Shown one piece after another: positions 54,336 to 63,500 of a stretch of 64,000 nucleotides of DNA. The notes under the pieces are model-generated. The model saw only the letters and a list, made by a program, of their open reading frames with translations. It had not been told where the DNA came from and did not search any database. The position numbers and the translations under genes were made by a program. The stretch spans positions 3,312,418-3,376,417 of the forward strand of contig NZ_LGHP01000001.1 of the NCBI RefSeq assembly GCF_001280845.1. Direction: 5' to 3'. Source of the stretch: Bacillus sp. FJAT-28004 (GTDB taxonomy: Bacteria > Bacillota > Bacilli > Paenibacillales > Paenibacillaceae). Every line of letters starts with the position of its first letter. The stretch's first letter is position 1.

Positions 54336-54420
54336 CGTAAAATAGCCCCCACCTATTGAACAGATGGGAGCATGCGTATGATTTAGGAATATTACGTTTG
54401 GCGACAAGAACTCATCCCTA

Positions 54421-54801
54421 TTATTTTCTAGTGAATTGGTGATATGTCTTACGGTCGATGAAGTTACTCATAACAACCTTAACTTCGTCCTCTGTCAACC
54501 CAACCGGCTCGCCGTCTTCATCGGTTCCAGTGAAGACAGCATTTCCAATAACGGATACTTTAGGTTCGTACTCATCTTGGTTTCTGATTCGCAATTTCTC
54601 GGTAAGATGGAAATTGAATGCTGAACCATCTCTCTGTAAGTCCATGTTAATCCATAAAACAATGTCATTCCATATCGTAATAGACTCGACGTCCCCCTCT
54701 GCAATTCCTTCTAATCCGTCGTAGATGTTTTCATTTATTTCTATTTCTTTAACTTCTATGTCTTTATCGATTTCTGCGACGATTACCTTCATGGTAGCCA
54801 T
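54421..54801 (-). CDS. DUF3846-like small protein
   Basis: The 126-aa protein begins MATMKVIVAEIDKDIEVKEI and contains ESITIWNDIVLWINMDLQRDG and VIGNAVFTGTDEDGEPVGLTE, a pattern I associate with DUF3846, often found on phage or plasmid-type DNA. No signal peptide or membrane segment. It is acidic. An AAGGG lies about 12 nt before the chosen ATG (54799-54801); another in-frame GTG sits right behind AAGGG at 54813. It lies next to the repeat array, in what looks like accessory DNA. Confidence 0.6.
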   Translation of the reverse strand: MATMKVIVAEIDKDIEVKEIEINENIYDGLEGIAEGDVESITIWNDIVLWINMDLQRDGSAFNFHLTEKLRIRNQDEYEPKVSVIGNAVFTGTDEDGEPVGLTEDEVKVVMSNFIDRKTYHQFTRK

Positions 54802-54977
54802 TCGGCAACACACCCTTCGTTATACGAAATGAAATATTTTAATTAATTCTATGACAAGTGCTTACCAAATTACAAACTTTCACTTGATTGCACGTGTTGC
54901 AACGTGTGTGTCAAATAGCCCAACCTAGAGATCATATGGGCGCACTCTTTCACCCACCGCAGCTGCTTCTGCACTAT

Positions 54978-55029
54978 AAAAAAAGAGTATATTTCGTTCT
55001 CCCAAAGTGGCAAGAAAGAAACATACTCT
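54978..55029 (-). terminator. Rho-independent terminator of the sucrose operon
   Basis: Minus-strand AGAGTATGTTTC pairs with GAAATATACTCT with one mismatch, and seven T follow, 22 nt after the fructokinase stop. Confidence 0.85.
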
Positions 55030-55050
55030 CATTAACATATACAGCAGCGG

Positions 55051-56028
55051 TTATATAGGAGGAAGCTCCTGCAAAACAGGCAGTGAAGAAATCGCGCCTG
55101 CTCTTGTTGTCGTAAGAGCAGCGGCAGCGTTGGCGAACGAAATCATCCGCTTTGCCTTCTCAGCATCTATTTCACTCAAAGCCCCTTCGATTCGTTGGAG
55201 CTGGTACAGCAATGCTCCAATAAAAGCATCACCTGCGCCGGTTGTATCCATGACCGCTACCTTCTGACCAGGAGTGGATGCTTTATAGGAGGACGTATAC
55301 CATGCCGCACCATCCGCTCCCTTCGTGTAGACAACAGCCTGAACATCCCCGACAAACAAAGAGGAAATAGCCTCCCTCTCGTCTTCAATTCCCGTCACAA
55401 AGGCAAGCTCGTCCGAGCTTATTTTGACAAGATGACTTAGCGGGATGAATTCCAAAATCGTTTGTCTGCACTGCTCATGATCCACCCAAAGCGGCAGCCG
55501 CACGTTAGGATCAAAGCTGATGAGTCCGCCTGCTGCTTTCATCGCCGAAATCGCTTTAAGATGCGCATATTTCACAGGGGCTTCAATGAGATCAACAGAG
55601 CAATAGTGCAAAATATCTCCCTTAGAGAACCATTCCTCGCTAATCTCTTCCTCAGAAAGCAGCATATCGGCGCTTGGGTTCCGGTAGAAAGAAAAATCTC
55701 TGTCCCCGTCAGCTTTTAAGCTTACAAATGCAAGAGCAGTGTTCGCCTCATCGGTCTGGAGCACATGCTGCGTATCGACACCTGACTCTTTCATGGTTTC
55801 CAAAAGAAAATCACCGAAAGCGTCTTTGCCCAGCTTACCGATGAAGGCACTGCTGCCGCCTAGCTTCGCTACCGCGCATGCGACATTAGCAGGCGCACCG
55901 CCCGCCTCCTTCGTGAATCCAACAACATTTTTAAGCTCAACACCTCTGGTGTCTGGAATAAAATCAATTAACGCCTCACCAATCGTATATAGTTTCGACA
56001 GTTTAAGCCCCCCTACCTGATGTCCCAT
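55051..56028 (-). CDS. PfkB-family fructokinase-like sugar kinase
   Basis: The kinase phosphorylates fructose (likely, from context) released by the GH32 enzyme. The product (325 aa from the ATG at 56026-56028) has the PfkB fold: KLYTIGEALIDFIPDTRG at the N-terminus, AGGAPANVACAVAKLGG, and the C-terminal DTTGAGDAFIGALLYQL with the catalytic Asp. The ATG overlaps the GH32 stop by 16 nt and has no ribosome site. A CTG at 55999-56001, with AGGGGGG 6 nt before it, would give MSKLYTIGE and is a credible alternative start (316 aa). Confidence 0.92.
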   Translation of the reverse strand: MGHQVGGLKLSKLYTIGEALIDFIPDTRGVELKNVVGFTKEAGGAPANVACAVAKLGGSSAFIGKLGKDAFGDFLLETMKESGVDTQHVLQTDEANTALAFVSLKADGDRDFSFYRNPSADMLLSEEEISEEWFSKGDILHYCSVDLIEAPVKYAHLKAISAMKAAGGLISFDPNVRLPLWVDHEQCRQTILEFIPLSHLVKISSDELAFVTGIEDEREAISSLFVGDVQAVVYTKGADGAAWYTSSYKASTPGQKVAVMDTTGAGDAFIGALLYQLQRIEGALSEIDAEKAKRMISFANAAAALTTTRAGAISSLPVLQELPPI

Positions 56029-57467
56029 TTTTTAAAGGATACTATAGTACATTCACCTTCCGCATAAGCGAGAATACCAAGCGAATCAGTACCTGGGTAT
56101 ATACGGCCTGTCATAACCTTCTCGCCGCCTTGAATGAACACCTCAACGGAGGATTTATCAACAAAGATGCTCAAAGCAAGCAAACCATCTTTCAGTTCAA
56201 CGCTCGTTCTGCGCTCCCCGCCAAGACCGATTCCTGACTTATCGCGGTTAAAACGGAAAATGCCTTCCTCCTGTCGATAAGACAAGACAGTCTCTTCCTC
56301 GCCGTACACCCGCAGCTTTAAGCCAAATTCTTCGGTTTGCTCGGCCTTGAATACAACCTCAAGCTCATAACAATCACCACTGACTTCCATATCCTTAGCA
56401 CCCGACAAGTAAATATCGCTTGCCTCAAAAGCATTATGCCGATAATTCTTGGTTTCCTCCAAAGGCTTGAACAATAACAATTCTCCCTGCAAAACAACTT
56501 CGCGCGGCATTGTCATCGCACCAGCCCAATAGTGTCCGAGCTGCGTTGGAATTTCTTGCTCCCATGTCTCCATCCAGCCGATGATGATGCGTCTGCCTTT
56601 TTCATCAATCGTTGTCTGCGGAGCATAAAAATCAAAGCCGCAATCAACTGGCTCGTACCGATCATACTGAAAGCTGCTTTGCTCGATATTCAAGCGTCCA
56701 ACCATATAGGTAGTGGAGTGCAGATTGTGATAGTCATCTCCTTGCGCAGGCATACGCTGAGGCGACATAATAAGCACGTCATGTCCGCCGAGCTCAAATA
56801 GATCCGGACACTCCCAATTGTCGCCGAGCTTCCCGTCACTGCGCGCGATTTCTCCAACAAGACTCCAACTAACAAGATCCATAGAACGATACATCAAAAT
56901 GAGCCCGTTGCCTTGTCCGTCATTTGATCCCAAGACCACATAATATACACCGTCACGCTCAAATACCTTCGGATCTCTGAAATCCTTCTGGCTGAGTCCT
57001 GCCGGTATTTGCTCTGGACCGATGACAGGATTGCTTGTCAGCTTCTCGAAACGGATTCCATCCTCGGAAACGGCAATATTTTGATTTTGACAGTAATCGA
57101 GATCCTTATTTGGCCCCGTTATCAAATGACCCGTATACATCAAATACAGCTTGCCATCCCGCTCAATAGCGCTGCCAGAGAAGCAGCCGTCGCGGTCGTA
57201 AGCCTGATCAGGCGCAAGAGCGACCGGTAGATGTTTCCACTTCATTAGATCATCGCTAACCGCATGTCCCCAGTGCATCGGACCCCATACGGGCTGGTAC
57301 GGATAATGCTGATAGAACATATGGTATTCGCCATTGTAATAGACAAAACCATTCGGATCATTCATCCAGCCAAACTCGCTCATTAAATGAAAGGTAAGAC
57401 GGTATTCCTCTTTCAGCAAATATTTGCACTCTGCAATAAATGTGTCGGCATTTTCTCTTGTATACAA
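56013..57467 (-). CDS. GH32 sucrose / sucrose-6-phosphate hydrolase
   Basis: GH32 enzymes hydrolyse the fructosyl-glucosyl bond of sucrose-type sugars; with an ABC importer the substrate may be free sucrose or a fructooligosaccharide. The 484-aa product has the nucleophile D37 in WMNDPNG, RDP (164-166) and the acid/base E219 in ECPDLF, plus a C-terminal beta-sandwich. No signal peptide, so intracellular. The start is TTG at 57465-57467 with no good ribosome site, so expression may depend on the upstream cistron. It is followed by the fructokinase gene. Confidence 0.94.
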   Translation of the reverse strand: MYTRENADTFIAECKYLLKEEYRLTFHLMSEFGWMNDPNGFVYYNGEYHMFYQHYPYQPVWGPMHWGHAVSDDLMKWKHLPVALAPDQAYDRDGCFSGSAIERDGKLYLMYTGHLITGPNKDLDYCQNQNIAVSEDGIRFEKLTSNPVIGPEQIPAGLSQKDFRDPKVFERDGVYYVVLGSNDGQGNGLILMYRSMDLVSWSLVGEIARSDGKLGDNWECPDLFELGGHDVLIMSPQRMPAQGDDYHNLHSTTYMVGRLNIEQSSFQYDRYEPVDCGFDFYAPQTTIDEKGRRIIIGWMETWEQEIPTQLGHYWAGAMTMPREVVLQGELLLFKPLEETKNYRHNAFEASDIYLSGAKDMEVSGDCYELEVVFKAEQTEEFGLKLRVYGEEETVLSYRQEEGIFRFNRDKSGIGLGGERRTSVELKDGLLALSIFVDKSSVEVFIQGGEKVMTGRIYPGTDSLGILAYAEGECTIVSFKKWDIR

Positions 57468-57491
57468 AATAAAGCATCCAACCCTTACTTA

Positions 57492-58319
57492 TTATTTGAT
57501 TGAGCCTTGCATGACTCCTTGGATAATATATTTCTGCGCAAATAAGTAGACAACAAGCACAGGCAATATGGTCAGCATAAGACCAGCCATAAGTGGTCCA
57601 TAATCAACCGTATACGTACCGAAGAAATAGAAAGTAGACAACGGCAGTGTTCGCTCATCCGGCGAAATTAACACGAGGGAAGGCAGTAGGAAGTCATTCC
57701 AAATCCATAACACGTTCAAAATCGCAATCGTAACCGTCGTCGGAGCAAGCACCGGAAAAACGATACGGAAGAAGGTTTGCGTTCGCGTACAACCATCGAT
57801 AAGCGCCGCTTCTTCCAGCTCAGCTGGTATGCTTTTCACAAACCCATGATAAATAAAGACGGCCAGCGGACTGCCAAATCCGATATACATATAAATAAGG
57901 GCCCATTTGCTGTTTAGAAGACCAATGGTTCCGTATATTTTGACGAGAGGGATCATAATAGCTTGGAAAGGTATGATCATTGCCGCAACCATTAGGAAAA
58001 AAATATATTGGTTCATCCTGGTTTGATTTCGCACAAAATAATGAGCCGTCATAGCAGCCAAAATAGAGATCAGTATAACGCTAAGCACGGTTATCATAAC
58101 GGAGTTCATAAAAGCGGAAATGAAATTCATTTTTTCAAAAGCATTCGTGTAGTTAGCAAAGCTAAAGCTATCCGGCAAGGACAGCGGGCTTGATGTAATC
58201 GCCTTGTTTTCCTTAAATGAGTTGATAAGCAGCATGAAAAAAGGAAACACGAACAATATTAAAATAATGAAGAGGGTGATGAACTTCGTCCAAACGAGCC
58301 ATTGGTTCTTTTTCTCCAT
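57492..58319 (-). CDS. Sugar ABC transporter permease, MalG type
   Basis: The 275-aa inner permease has six membrane helices and the EAA loop (EEAALIDGCTRTQTFFRIVFPVLAP) near the C-terminal half. I chose the ATG at 58317-58319, which shares a base with the stop of the upstream permease (TGATG) and has GAGGCG before it. It pairs with the MalF-type permease. No dedicated ATPase gene lies in the operon, so a shared MsmX-type ATPase is expected. Confidence 0.92.
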   Translation of the reverse strand: MEKKNQWLVWTKFITLFIILILFVFPFFMLLINSFKENKAITSSPLSLPDSFSFANYTNAFEKMNFISAFMNSVMITVLSVILISILAAMTAHYFVRNQTRMNQYIFFLMVAAMIIPFQAIMIPLVKIYGTIGLLNSKWALIYMYIGFGSPLAVFIYHGFVKSIPAELEEAALIDGCTRTQTFFRIVFPVLAPTTVTIAILNVLWIWNDFLLPSLVLISPDERTLPLSTFYFFGTYTVDYGPLMAGLMLTILPVLVVYLFAQKYIIQGVMQGSIK

Positions 58320-59206
58320 CACGCCTCTACCTCCAGCTTTTTGCTAAAATAAACCTGTGCAATGGTAATCGTCGCCACAAGCAAGAAAAGCACAAAAGCT
58401 TCTGCTTGACCTACCCCATAATCTCGCGATAGGAATGCCTTCTCGTACACATGCATCGATACCATTTCGGTGCTTTTGAACGGTCCTCCCTTTGTTAGCG
58501 AGACGTTCAAGTCATAAACCATAAAGCATCTTTGGAGTGAGAGGAAAATGCAGACGATAAACGATGGAACCATAAGCGGCAAAATCATTTTGCGCATTTT
58601 GGTCCATAAGCTCGCGCCATCAATACTTGCTGCCTCCAAAATATCCTTAGGCACATTCATAAGCCCAGCTACATAAATAACCATCATATAACCGGCATAT
58701 TGCCATACCGTGACGATAATCATCGACCAGAAGGCTTTATCCGGGTCTGCCAGCCACGAGGAGCTGAACAGCGGAATACCCCATTCTTTTCCTAGGTACA
58801 CCAATACATTCGAAAAAATGAATTGCCATACAAAGCCGAGTACAATACCGCCCACCAAGTTTGGAATAAAGAAGCCGGCTCTGAAAATACTTTGCCCCTT
58901 CAATCCTCTCGTCAGCACATAGGCTAGTAGAAACGCGACCACGTTTATAAGTGCGACTGAAATGAAAACATATTTCAAAGTCAGTAAAAATGACTTCCAA
59001 AAAACAGCATCCTTAAATACCGATACGTAATTCTCAAACCCGACCAAACTGCTTGTCGTCGATATGCCATCCCAATTTGTAAAGGTCAAATAAATCCCAT
59101 ACAAGAAAGGAATAATCATTACAGCAAGAAAAGCAAACAAAGTAGGTCCGGTAAACAGCAGCCGTAATCGCAATCGATTCCACAGCCCTTTTTCCGTTAT
59201 CATCAT
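58319..59206 (-). CDS. Sugar ABC transporter permease, MalF type
   Basis: The 295-aa permease has six membrane helices and an EAA-type loop (LEAASIDGASLWTKMRKMILPLMVP). It is cotranscribed with the MalG-type permease, their reading frames touching at the stop. GAGGGATC precedes the ATG. Its 5' end is about 100 nt from the binding-protein gene, separated by a stable hairpin (59262-59289). Confidence 0.92.
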   Translation of the reverse strand: MMITEKGLWNRLRLRLLFTGPTLFAFLAVMIIPFLYGIYLTFTNWDGISTTSSLVGFENYVSVFKDAVFWKSFLLTLKYVFISVALINVVAFLLAYVLTRGLKGQSIFRAGFFIPNLVGGIVLGFVWQFIFSNVLVYLGKEWGIPLFSSSWLADPDKAFWSMIIVTVWQYAGYMMVIYVAGLMNVPKDILEAASIDGASLWTKMRKMILPLMVPSFIVCIFLSLQRCFMVYDLNVSLTKGGPFKSTEMVSMHVYEKAFLSRDYGVGQAEAFVLFLLVATITIAQVYFSKKLEVEA

Positions 59207-59261
59207 GATCCCTCACATTCAAGCATGGTTTTGTAAATCAAAAAACGTTTAAGAGTAAACA

Positions 59262-59289
59262 GCTTACCCCGTCATTTGGCGGGGTAAGC
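59262..59289 (-). other. Stable intercistronic hairpin between binding-protein and permease genes
   Basis: GCTTACCCCG (59280-59289, minus) pairs perfectly with CGGGGTAAGC (59262-59271) around an 8-nt loop, with only TGTTT after it. Lacking a good T-tract, it probably lowers rather than stops read-through and may protect the upstream mRNA, giving more binding protein than permease (inference). Confidence 0.7.
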
Positions 59290-59309
59290 CTTTCGTTAGC
59301 TATAAATGA

Positions 59310-60617
59310 TTACTTAACCGTCTTCCAATATTCTTGAATTTCTTTCGTTAACGTCGCACGATCAGCCGCACCTGCTAAATACTTTTGCATAGATGCGCCA
59401 AGTTTAGCCCAGTGATCGGCTGGCAGCGTGCTAATTGAATCTTGTGTTTTGCCTTTTGCGATATGTTCAGAAATGGACTTTGCAAGCGGATCATTAGCTT
59501 CAAGCGTAATATTCTTGAACGCTGGAATAATATTCGCTTTGTTCACAAGAAAGTCTTGCCCCTTCTCGCTGTATACCATCCACTCTAAAAACGTTTTGGC
59601 AGCAGCCTGCTGCTCAGCCGTATTTTCCTCCTTGTCTATCACGAGACGCTTCGAGACAGCAGAGGACACTTGTGTGTTACCAAAATCATCTGGATTGTTG
59701 CTCACAGGCACAGGCAGAAAGCCGTATTGTCCGCTTGCAGTATCGAAGCTGCTAATTTGCGGCCATGCCCAGTTTCCTTGGAACCAGATACCCACCTCAC
59801 CTTTACCTAGCACTTCCGGACCACGTTCATAGGTGCCTGACAATGGGGAAGCTTTGTCGATATTGTATTTGGTCATTACGTCAAACGTATCCATCAAGCC
59901 ATTAAAAACATTATTACTAGTCAAATCGACTGTACCTGCTTTCAAATCGTCTATGAACTTTGCAACAACTGCTGTATCAGCTGATTGACCAGCATAAGCC
60001 AGTGGCAAATAGTGTGCTCCTAGCGACCAATCCATCGGAGAGATGATAAGTGGTGCTTTGCCTGAAGCTTCGATTTTCTTGAACAAGTCTTCAAGTGCGC
60101 TTGTTGTGTTAATCGTTGCTGGATCAAATGCTCCGCCTACCGCTTGATCCACAACTGCTTTGTTATAAATAAAGCCATAGCCTTCAATCGCCAGCGGGAA
60201 AGCGTAGTTTTTACCTTCAAATGTAGTTAGTGCTGTGCTGCGATCAACCGCATCGGACATCCATTTCTCGCCGCTAAGATCAAGGACACGATCCTTGAAT
60301 TTCTCAACATCTCCTGTATCCAGCATTGTAATCGTAGCCGGGTTGCCTGATGCATAAAGTGCAGAGGCTTTCTCAAAAGGAGACTGTCCAGCGGGTACAG
60401 GTATAATTTCAAGTGTAATATTAGGATTATCCTCTTTAAATACTTTCGCAGCTTCTTCCAGTTGGGCTTGAATTTCACCCTTCGAGTTAAGCAATGATAT
60501 CTTTACTGCAGAACCTCCATTAGATGATTCGGAGTTGCCCGAATTACCACATGCCGTTACAACCATCACTACCATAAGCGATAGTGCTATCGCTTGCATC
60601 CACTTCAATGATTTCAT
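59310..60617 (-). CDS. Sugar ABC transporter substrate-binding lipoprotein
   Basis: The 435-aa family 1 extracellular binding protein has a lipoprotein signal (VVMVVTACGN, Cys at about 23) followed by a Ser/Asn-rich linker and the SBP fold. Motifs such as LDLSGEKWMSDAV, YAFPLAIEGYGFIYNKAVV and VGIWFQGNWAWPQI are typical of carbohydrate binders. It heads the uptake operon. The GGGGGCAATCAAATG start region is clear. The substrate is likely sucrose or a fructoside, judged from GH32 and the fructokinase. Confidence 0.94.
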   Translation of the reverse strand: MKSLKWMQAIALSLMVVMVVTACGNSGNSESSNGGSAVKISLLNSKGEIQAQLEEAAKVFKEDNPNITLEIIPVPAGQSPFEKASALYASGNPATITMLDTGDVEKFKDRVLDLSGEKWMSDAVDRSTALTTFEGKNYAFPLAIEGYGFIYNKAVVDQAVGGAFDPATINTTSALEDLFKKIEASGKAPLIISPMDWSLGAHYLPLAYAGQSADTAVVAKFIDDLKAGTVDLTSNNVFNGLMDTFDVMTKYNIDKASPLSGTYERGPEVLGKGEVGIWFQGNWAWPQISSFDTASGQYGFLPVPVSNNPDDFGNTQVSSAVSKRLVIDKEENTAEQQAAAKTFLEWMVYSEKGQDFLVNKANIIPAFKNITLEANDPLAKSISEHIAKGKTQDSISTLPADHWAKLGASMQKYLAGAADRATLTKEIQEYWKTVK

Positions 60618-60662
60618 TTGATTGCCCCCGATATATGAAATTGAAAGGCGGGTTACCGATCG

Positions 60663-60677
60663 TGTAAACCGCTTACA
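60663..60677. promoter_or_regulatory. LacI-type operator
   Basis: TGTAAACCGCTTACA is an odd-symmetric dyad (TGTAA/TTACA arms, central CCG) typical of LacI/GalR proteins, including the CcpA cre site (about 12 of 14 in its core). It lies directly downstream of the -10 of the binding-protein promoter, where repressor binding would block transcription. The regulator is probably the adjacent LacI protein or CcpA. Confidence 0.75.
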
Positions 60678-60683
60678 AAACGT

Positions 60684-60713
60684 ATTATATAATTGTAAAT
60701 AAGACTATGTCAA
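60684..60713 (-). promoter_or_regulatory. Sigma-A promoter of the sucrose ABC operon
   Basis: Minus-strand TTGACA (60708-60713), an 18-nt spacer and TATAAT (60684-60689): both boxes are perfect. The -35 is embedded in the long inverted repeat 60701-60746. Confidence 0.85.
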
Positions 60714-60746
60714 TCGTTTGACATGTTAAACGATTGACATAGTCTT
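60701..60746. repeat. Perfect 19-bp inverted repeat spanning the promoter -35
   Basis: AAGACTATGTCAATCGTTT (60701-60719) is exactly repeated in reverse complement at 60728-60746 around the 8-bp loop GACATGTT. A TTGACAT occurs in each arm, one of them the operon -35. It is not followed by a T-tract on the minus strand, so it acts more plausibly as DNA (regulator binding) than as a terminator. Confidence 0.8.
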
Positions 60747-60754
60747 CAAAAAAT

Positions 60755-60780
60755 AAAAAAACCCTTGCTGCGCTTGGGTT
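60755..60780 (-). terminator. Rho-independent terminator of the lacI-type gene
   Basis: Minus-strand AACCC...GGGTT stem with an inner GC/GC pair, followed by TTTTTATTTTTT. It lies 18 nt after the regulator stop and just before the operon promoter. Confidence 0.75.
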
Positions 60781-60798
60781 TTTCACGTCTTCTACAGT

Positions 60799-61776
60799 CT
60801 ATGTAGATGCTCGTTTAATCAGCTCAACCGGTAAAATATTTTCGAGTTCGAAGGCTTCCTCGTTCATTTGCTTCAAAATCAAATCAATCGCCATTTTCCC
60901 AATTTCTGCAATCGGCTGTTTTACCGTTGTCAGCTCTGGCGTGAGCCATCTGGCAGCGCTAATATCGTCATAACCGATAATTTTCACATCCTCCGGGATC
61001 CGTTTGCCAGCGATCGCACACTCCTTGATTGCAAAAGCAGCAATAATATCACTCGTTGCGAAAATACCGTCTAAATCAGGGTGATCCTGAAACAGCTGAT
61101 GTATGATTTGCTCATACTGCAGTTGATCAAACACATTCATATCTGTCTGAATGATCACATGCTCGATCCCCTTCTCCTTCATCACGGCCTGAAAAGCCTC
61201 TGTTCGCTGGTTTGCGAGTAAATGTAGCTCCAAGTTACCACATATATGTGCAATTTTATTGCAGCCTTTACTAACCAGCAATTGTGCCGCCAGACTTCCA
61301 CCTTCGAAATTATTCGAAGAAATATACGGGATATCACTGCTGATCTGACGATCAATCGTTACAATTGGCGAACTCAAATGTTTGTACTCCTCAACCTGCA
61401 GCGTATGACTACCCATAATAATGCCGTCTACACGATTTCGCTTAAGCATTTCGATATAATCCTTTTCTTTCTGAGGGTCTAGCTGAGAATTGCAAAGCAG
61501 CATTTTGAAGCCTAGCTCATAGGCATAGTTTTCTATGTGGTTCGCGAGCTCACCAAAAAAAGGATGAGATACACTAGGTATAATTAGTCCAATTACGTTA
61601 GATTGTTTTCTTAGTAAAGAACGCGCAATCTCGTTAGGCTGGTAATTTAATTGCTCCATCGTTTTATAAACCTTAGTTCTAGTTGCTTCACTGATATAAC
61701 CCCGATTGTTTAAAACGCGGGAAACCGTCGTCACGGAAACATTCGCTATTTTTGCCACATCGTGTATCGTTGCCAT
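60799..61776 (-). CDS. LacI-family transcriptional regulator of the sucrose operon
   Basis: The 325-aa repressor has a LacI N-terminal helix-turn-helix (TIHDVAKIANVSVTTVSRVLNNRGYIS), the hinge region and a C-terminal sugar-binding domain (YDDISAARWLTPELTTVKQP). The ATG at 61774-61776 follows AAAGGGG at 5-nt spacing; a longer reading from 61812 lacks such a site. It is divergently placed only by terminators, not by direction: gene and operon are both on the minus strand, and the operator lies in between. The effector is unknown. Confidence 0.94.
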   Translation of the reverse strand: MATIHDVAKIANVSVTTVSRVLNNRGYISEATRTKVYKTMEQLNYQPNEIARSLLRKQSNVIGLIIPSVSHPFFGELANHIENYAYELGFKMLLCNSQLDPQKEKDYIEMLKRNRVDGIIMGSHTLQVEEYKHLSSPIVTIDRQISSDIPYISSNNFEGGSLAAQLLVSKGCNKIAHICGNLELHLLANQRTEAFQAVMKEKGIEHVIIQTDMNVFDQLQYEQIIHQLFQDHPDLDGIFATSDIIAAFAIKECAIAGKRIPEDVKIIGYDDISAARWLTPELTTVKQPIAEIGKMAIDLILKQMNEEAFELENILPVELIKRAST

Positions 61777-61875
61777 GGCCGCCCCTTTGCTTCTTGCAGT
61801 AGTAGTACCCATTATAGCTAAATGGTTAGCATAATTATACTTAATTTACAATTCAAAAGTATAGATCCTTCAAAC

Positions 61876-61926
61876 AAAAAGAAGCTGTTTCAGATAAGCC
61901 CCTTACGGCTTATTTGAAACAGCTTC
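61876..61926 (-). terminator. Rho-independent terminator of murA
   Basis: A 20-bp stem (61881-61900 with 61907-61926, one mismatch) around a 6-nt loop, followed by TTTTT. It lies about 24 nt after the murA stop. Confidence 0.93.
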
Positions 61927-61949
61927 TTCGTCTTGTTCGTATCGCAGAA

Positions 61950-63389
61950 TTAAGCCCAGGTTGGCTGAACTTTGAGAACCGCAACCTCTTTCTCACGCTT
62001 AAATGAAGCAGCTGTATCCACATCAGATGATGTTGTTGAAGAGATCGCCACTACAGCAGCTGTATCCCGTACCGCCGATGTTACATGGACCGAAACGGAT
62101 GGTTTGCTCGACGCCGAATCTTCCTCGCTAATCAGCTCAATACGATGGATATCAGCTCCAAGAGCTGCAAGCTTGCCTGTAATGTTGACATAACCACGAT
62201 CCACGTGATGCAGACCTGTTACTTCAGTCTCGCCTTCTGCACGCAAAGCTGCACAAATAAGTGCTGCTCCTGCTCTCAAATCGGTAGCACATACCTTTGC
62301 ACCCGTTAGCGGCATACCGCCGTTAACGATAGCTGTACGTCCATCTACTTTAATTTGAGCGTTCATCTTCTGGAATTCCTCGACATGCATAAAACGATTC
62401 TCGAAAACCGTTTCCGTAATAACGCTTGTTCCCTCAGACACAAGGAGAAGAGCCATCATTTGAGATTGCATATCTGTCGGGAAACCTGGATGCGGCAATG
62501 TTTTCACATCAACCGATTTCAATTGCGTACTGGATTGTACACGGATCCCGTTGTCGCTCTCCGTAATTTCTACGCCCATTTCTTGCAGCTTAGAAATAAC
62601 CGGCGTCAGATGGTCGGAAATAGCACCTTCAACGAATACGTCACCGCCTGTAATAGCAGCAGCGATCATATAAGTGCCTGCTTCAACGCGGTCAGGAATC
62701 ACATTATGCGCTGCGCCAAACATACGGTCCACGCCTTCGATACGAATAACTCCTGTACCAGCGCCACGAACCTTGCCGCCCATTGCATTGATATAGTTGG
62801 CCAAATCCACGATTTCTGGTTCTTTGGCTGCATTCTCAAGAATCGTTGTGCCCTCTGCTAAAGCAGCTGCCATCATAATATTTTCCGTTGCGCCTACGCT
62901 GGCTACGTCGAGATAAATCTTCGCACCCTTAAGACGAGTCTTTGTGCTGGCTTCGATAAAGCCCTGCCCAAGCGTAATTTCTGCGCCCATGGCTTCAAAG
63001 CCCTTCAAATGCTGATCAATCGGACGAGTGCCGATCGCACAGCCACCAGGCAATGAAATTCTTACCTTGCCTATACGTCCAAGAAGAGGACCCATAACGA
63101 GGAAGGATGCCCGCATTTTCCGAATAAGCTCATAAGGAGCTTCATAAGTCGTAATGGTCTGCGCTGTAATGCGCATCGTTTCATTATTATAGGATAGTTG
63201 TGCGCCTAAAGAGGCAAGCACTTTCTGAATCGTCATAACGTCGTCGAGGAGGGGTACGTCATAGATGACGCTGTCTCCTTCTGTCGCCAATAATGAGGCC
63301 GCTAAAATGGGGAGTACTGCATTTTTTGCTCCGCTAACACGGACCGTTCCCTTCAAACGCTGGCCTCCGCGGACGATAATTTTGGTCAT
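61950..63389 (-). CDS. murA: UDP-GlcNAc 1-carboxyvinyltransferase MurA, C-terminally extended
   Basis: MurA commits UDP-GlcNAc to peptidoglycan by adding enolpyruvate. The 479-aa product has K22/N23 ([13 protein letters not shown]), catalytic C117 in [12 protein letters not shown] and the duplicated inside-out barrel ([19 protein letters not shown]). Typical MurA has about 420-436 residues; here about 50 extra Ser/Val/Ala-rich residues follow the usual end near [16 protein letters not shown] precedes the ATG. A terminator lies directly after it, and ywzB is upstream, matching the B. subtilis neighbourhood except for spoIID. Confidence 0.97.
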   Translation of the reverse strand: MTKIIVRGGQRLKGTVRVSGAKNAVLPILAASLLATEGDSVIYDVPLLDDVMTIQKVLASLGAQLSYNNETMRITAQTITTYEAPYELIRKMRASFLVMGPLLGRIGKVRISLPGGCAIGTRPIDQHLKGFEAMGAEITLGQGFIEASTKTRLKGAKIYLDVASVGATENIMMAAALAEGTTILENAAKEPEIVDLANYINAMGGKVRGAGTGVIRIEGVDRMFGAAHNVIPDRVEAGTYMIAAAITGGDVFVEGAISDHLTPVISKLQEMGVEITESDNGIRVQSSTQLKSVDVKTLPHPGFPTDMQSQMMALLLVSEGTSVITETVFENRFMHVEEFQKMNAQIKVDGRTAIVNGGMPLTGAKVCATDLRAGAALICAALRAEGETEVTGLHHVDRGYVNITGKLAALGADIHRIELISEEDSASSKPSVSVHVTSAVRDTAAVVAISSTTSSDVDTAASFKREKEVAVLKVQPTWA

Positions 63390-63500
63390 CTTTTGGTTCC
63401 CTCCGCGAACTGCATTTTCTATTTCTTATTCGTGAAAAACAAGGATTATCTCACTTTACCCAACCCTCATCTTATCACTCAATTACACCAATCGACAAGC

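Noticed and set aside
53160-54420. A coding minisatellite in the array
   Set aside because: All six frames are broken by stops within one to two units, and unit lengths of 111, 112 and 51 shift the frame between copies.
60703-60746. Long inverted repeat as a terminator for the lacI-type gene
   Set aside because: No T-tract follows on the minus strand and a better terminator (60755-60780) lies before it.
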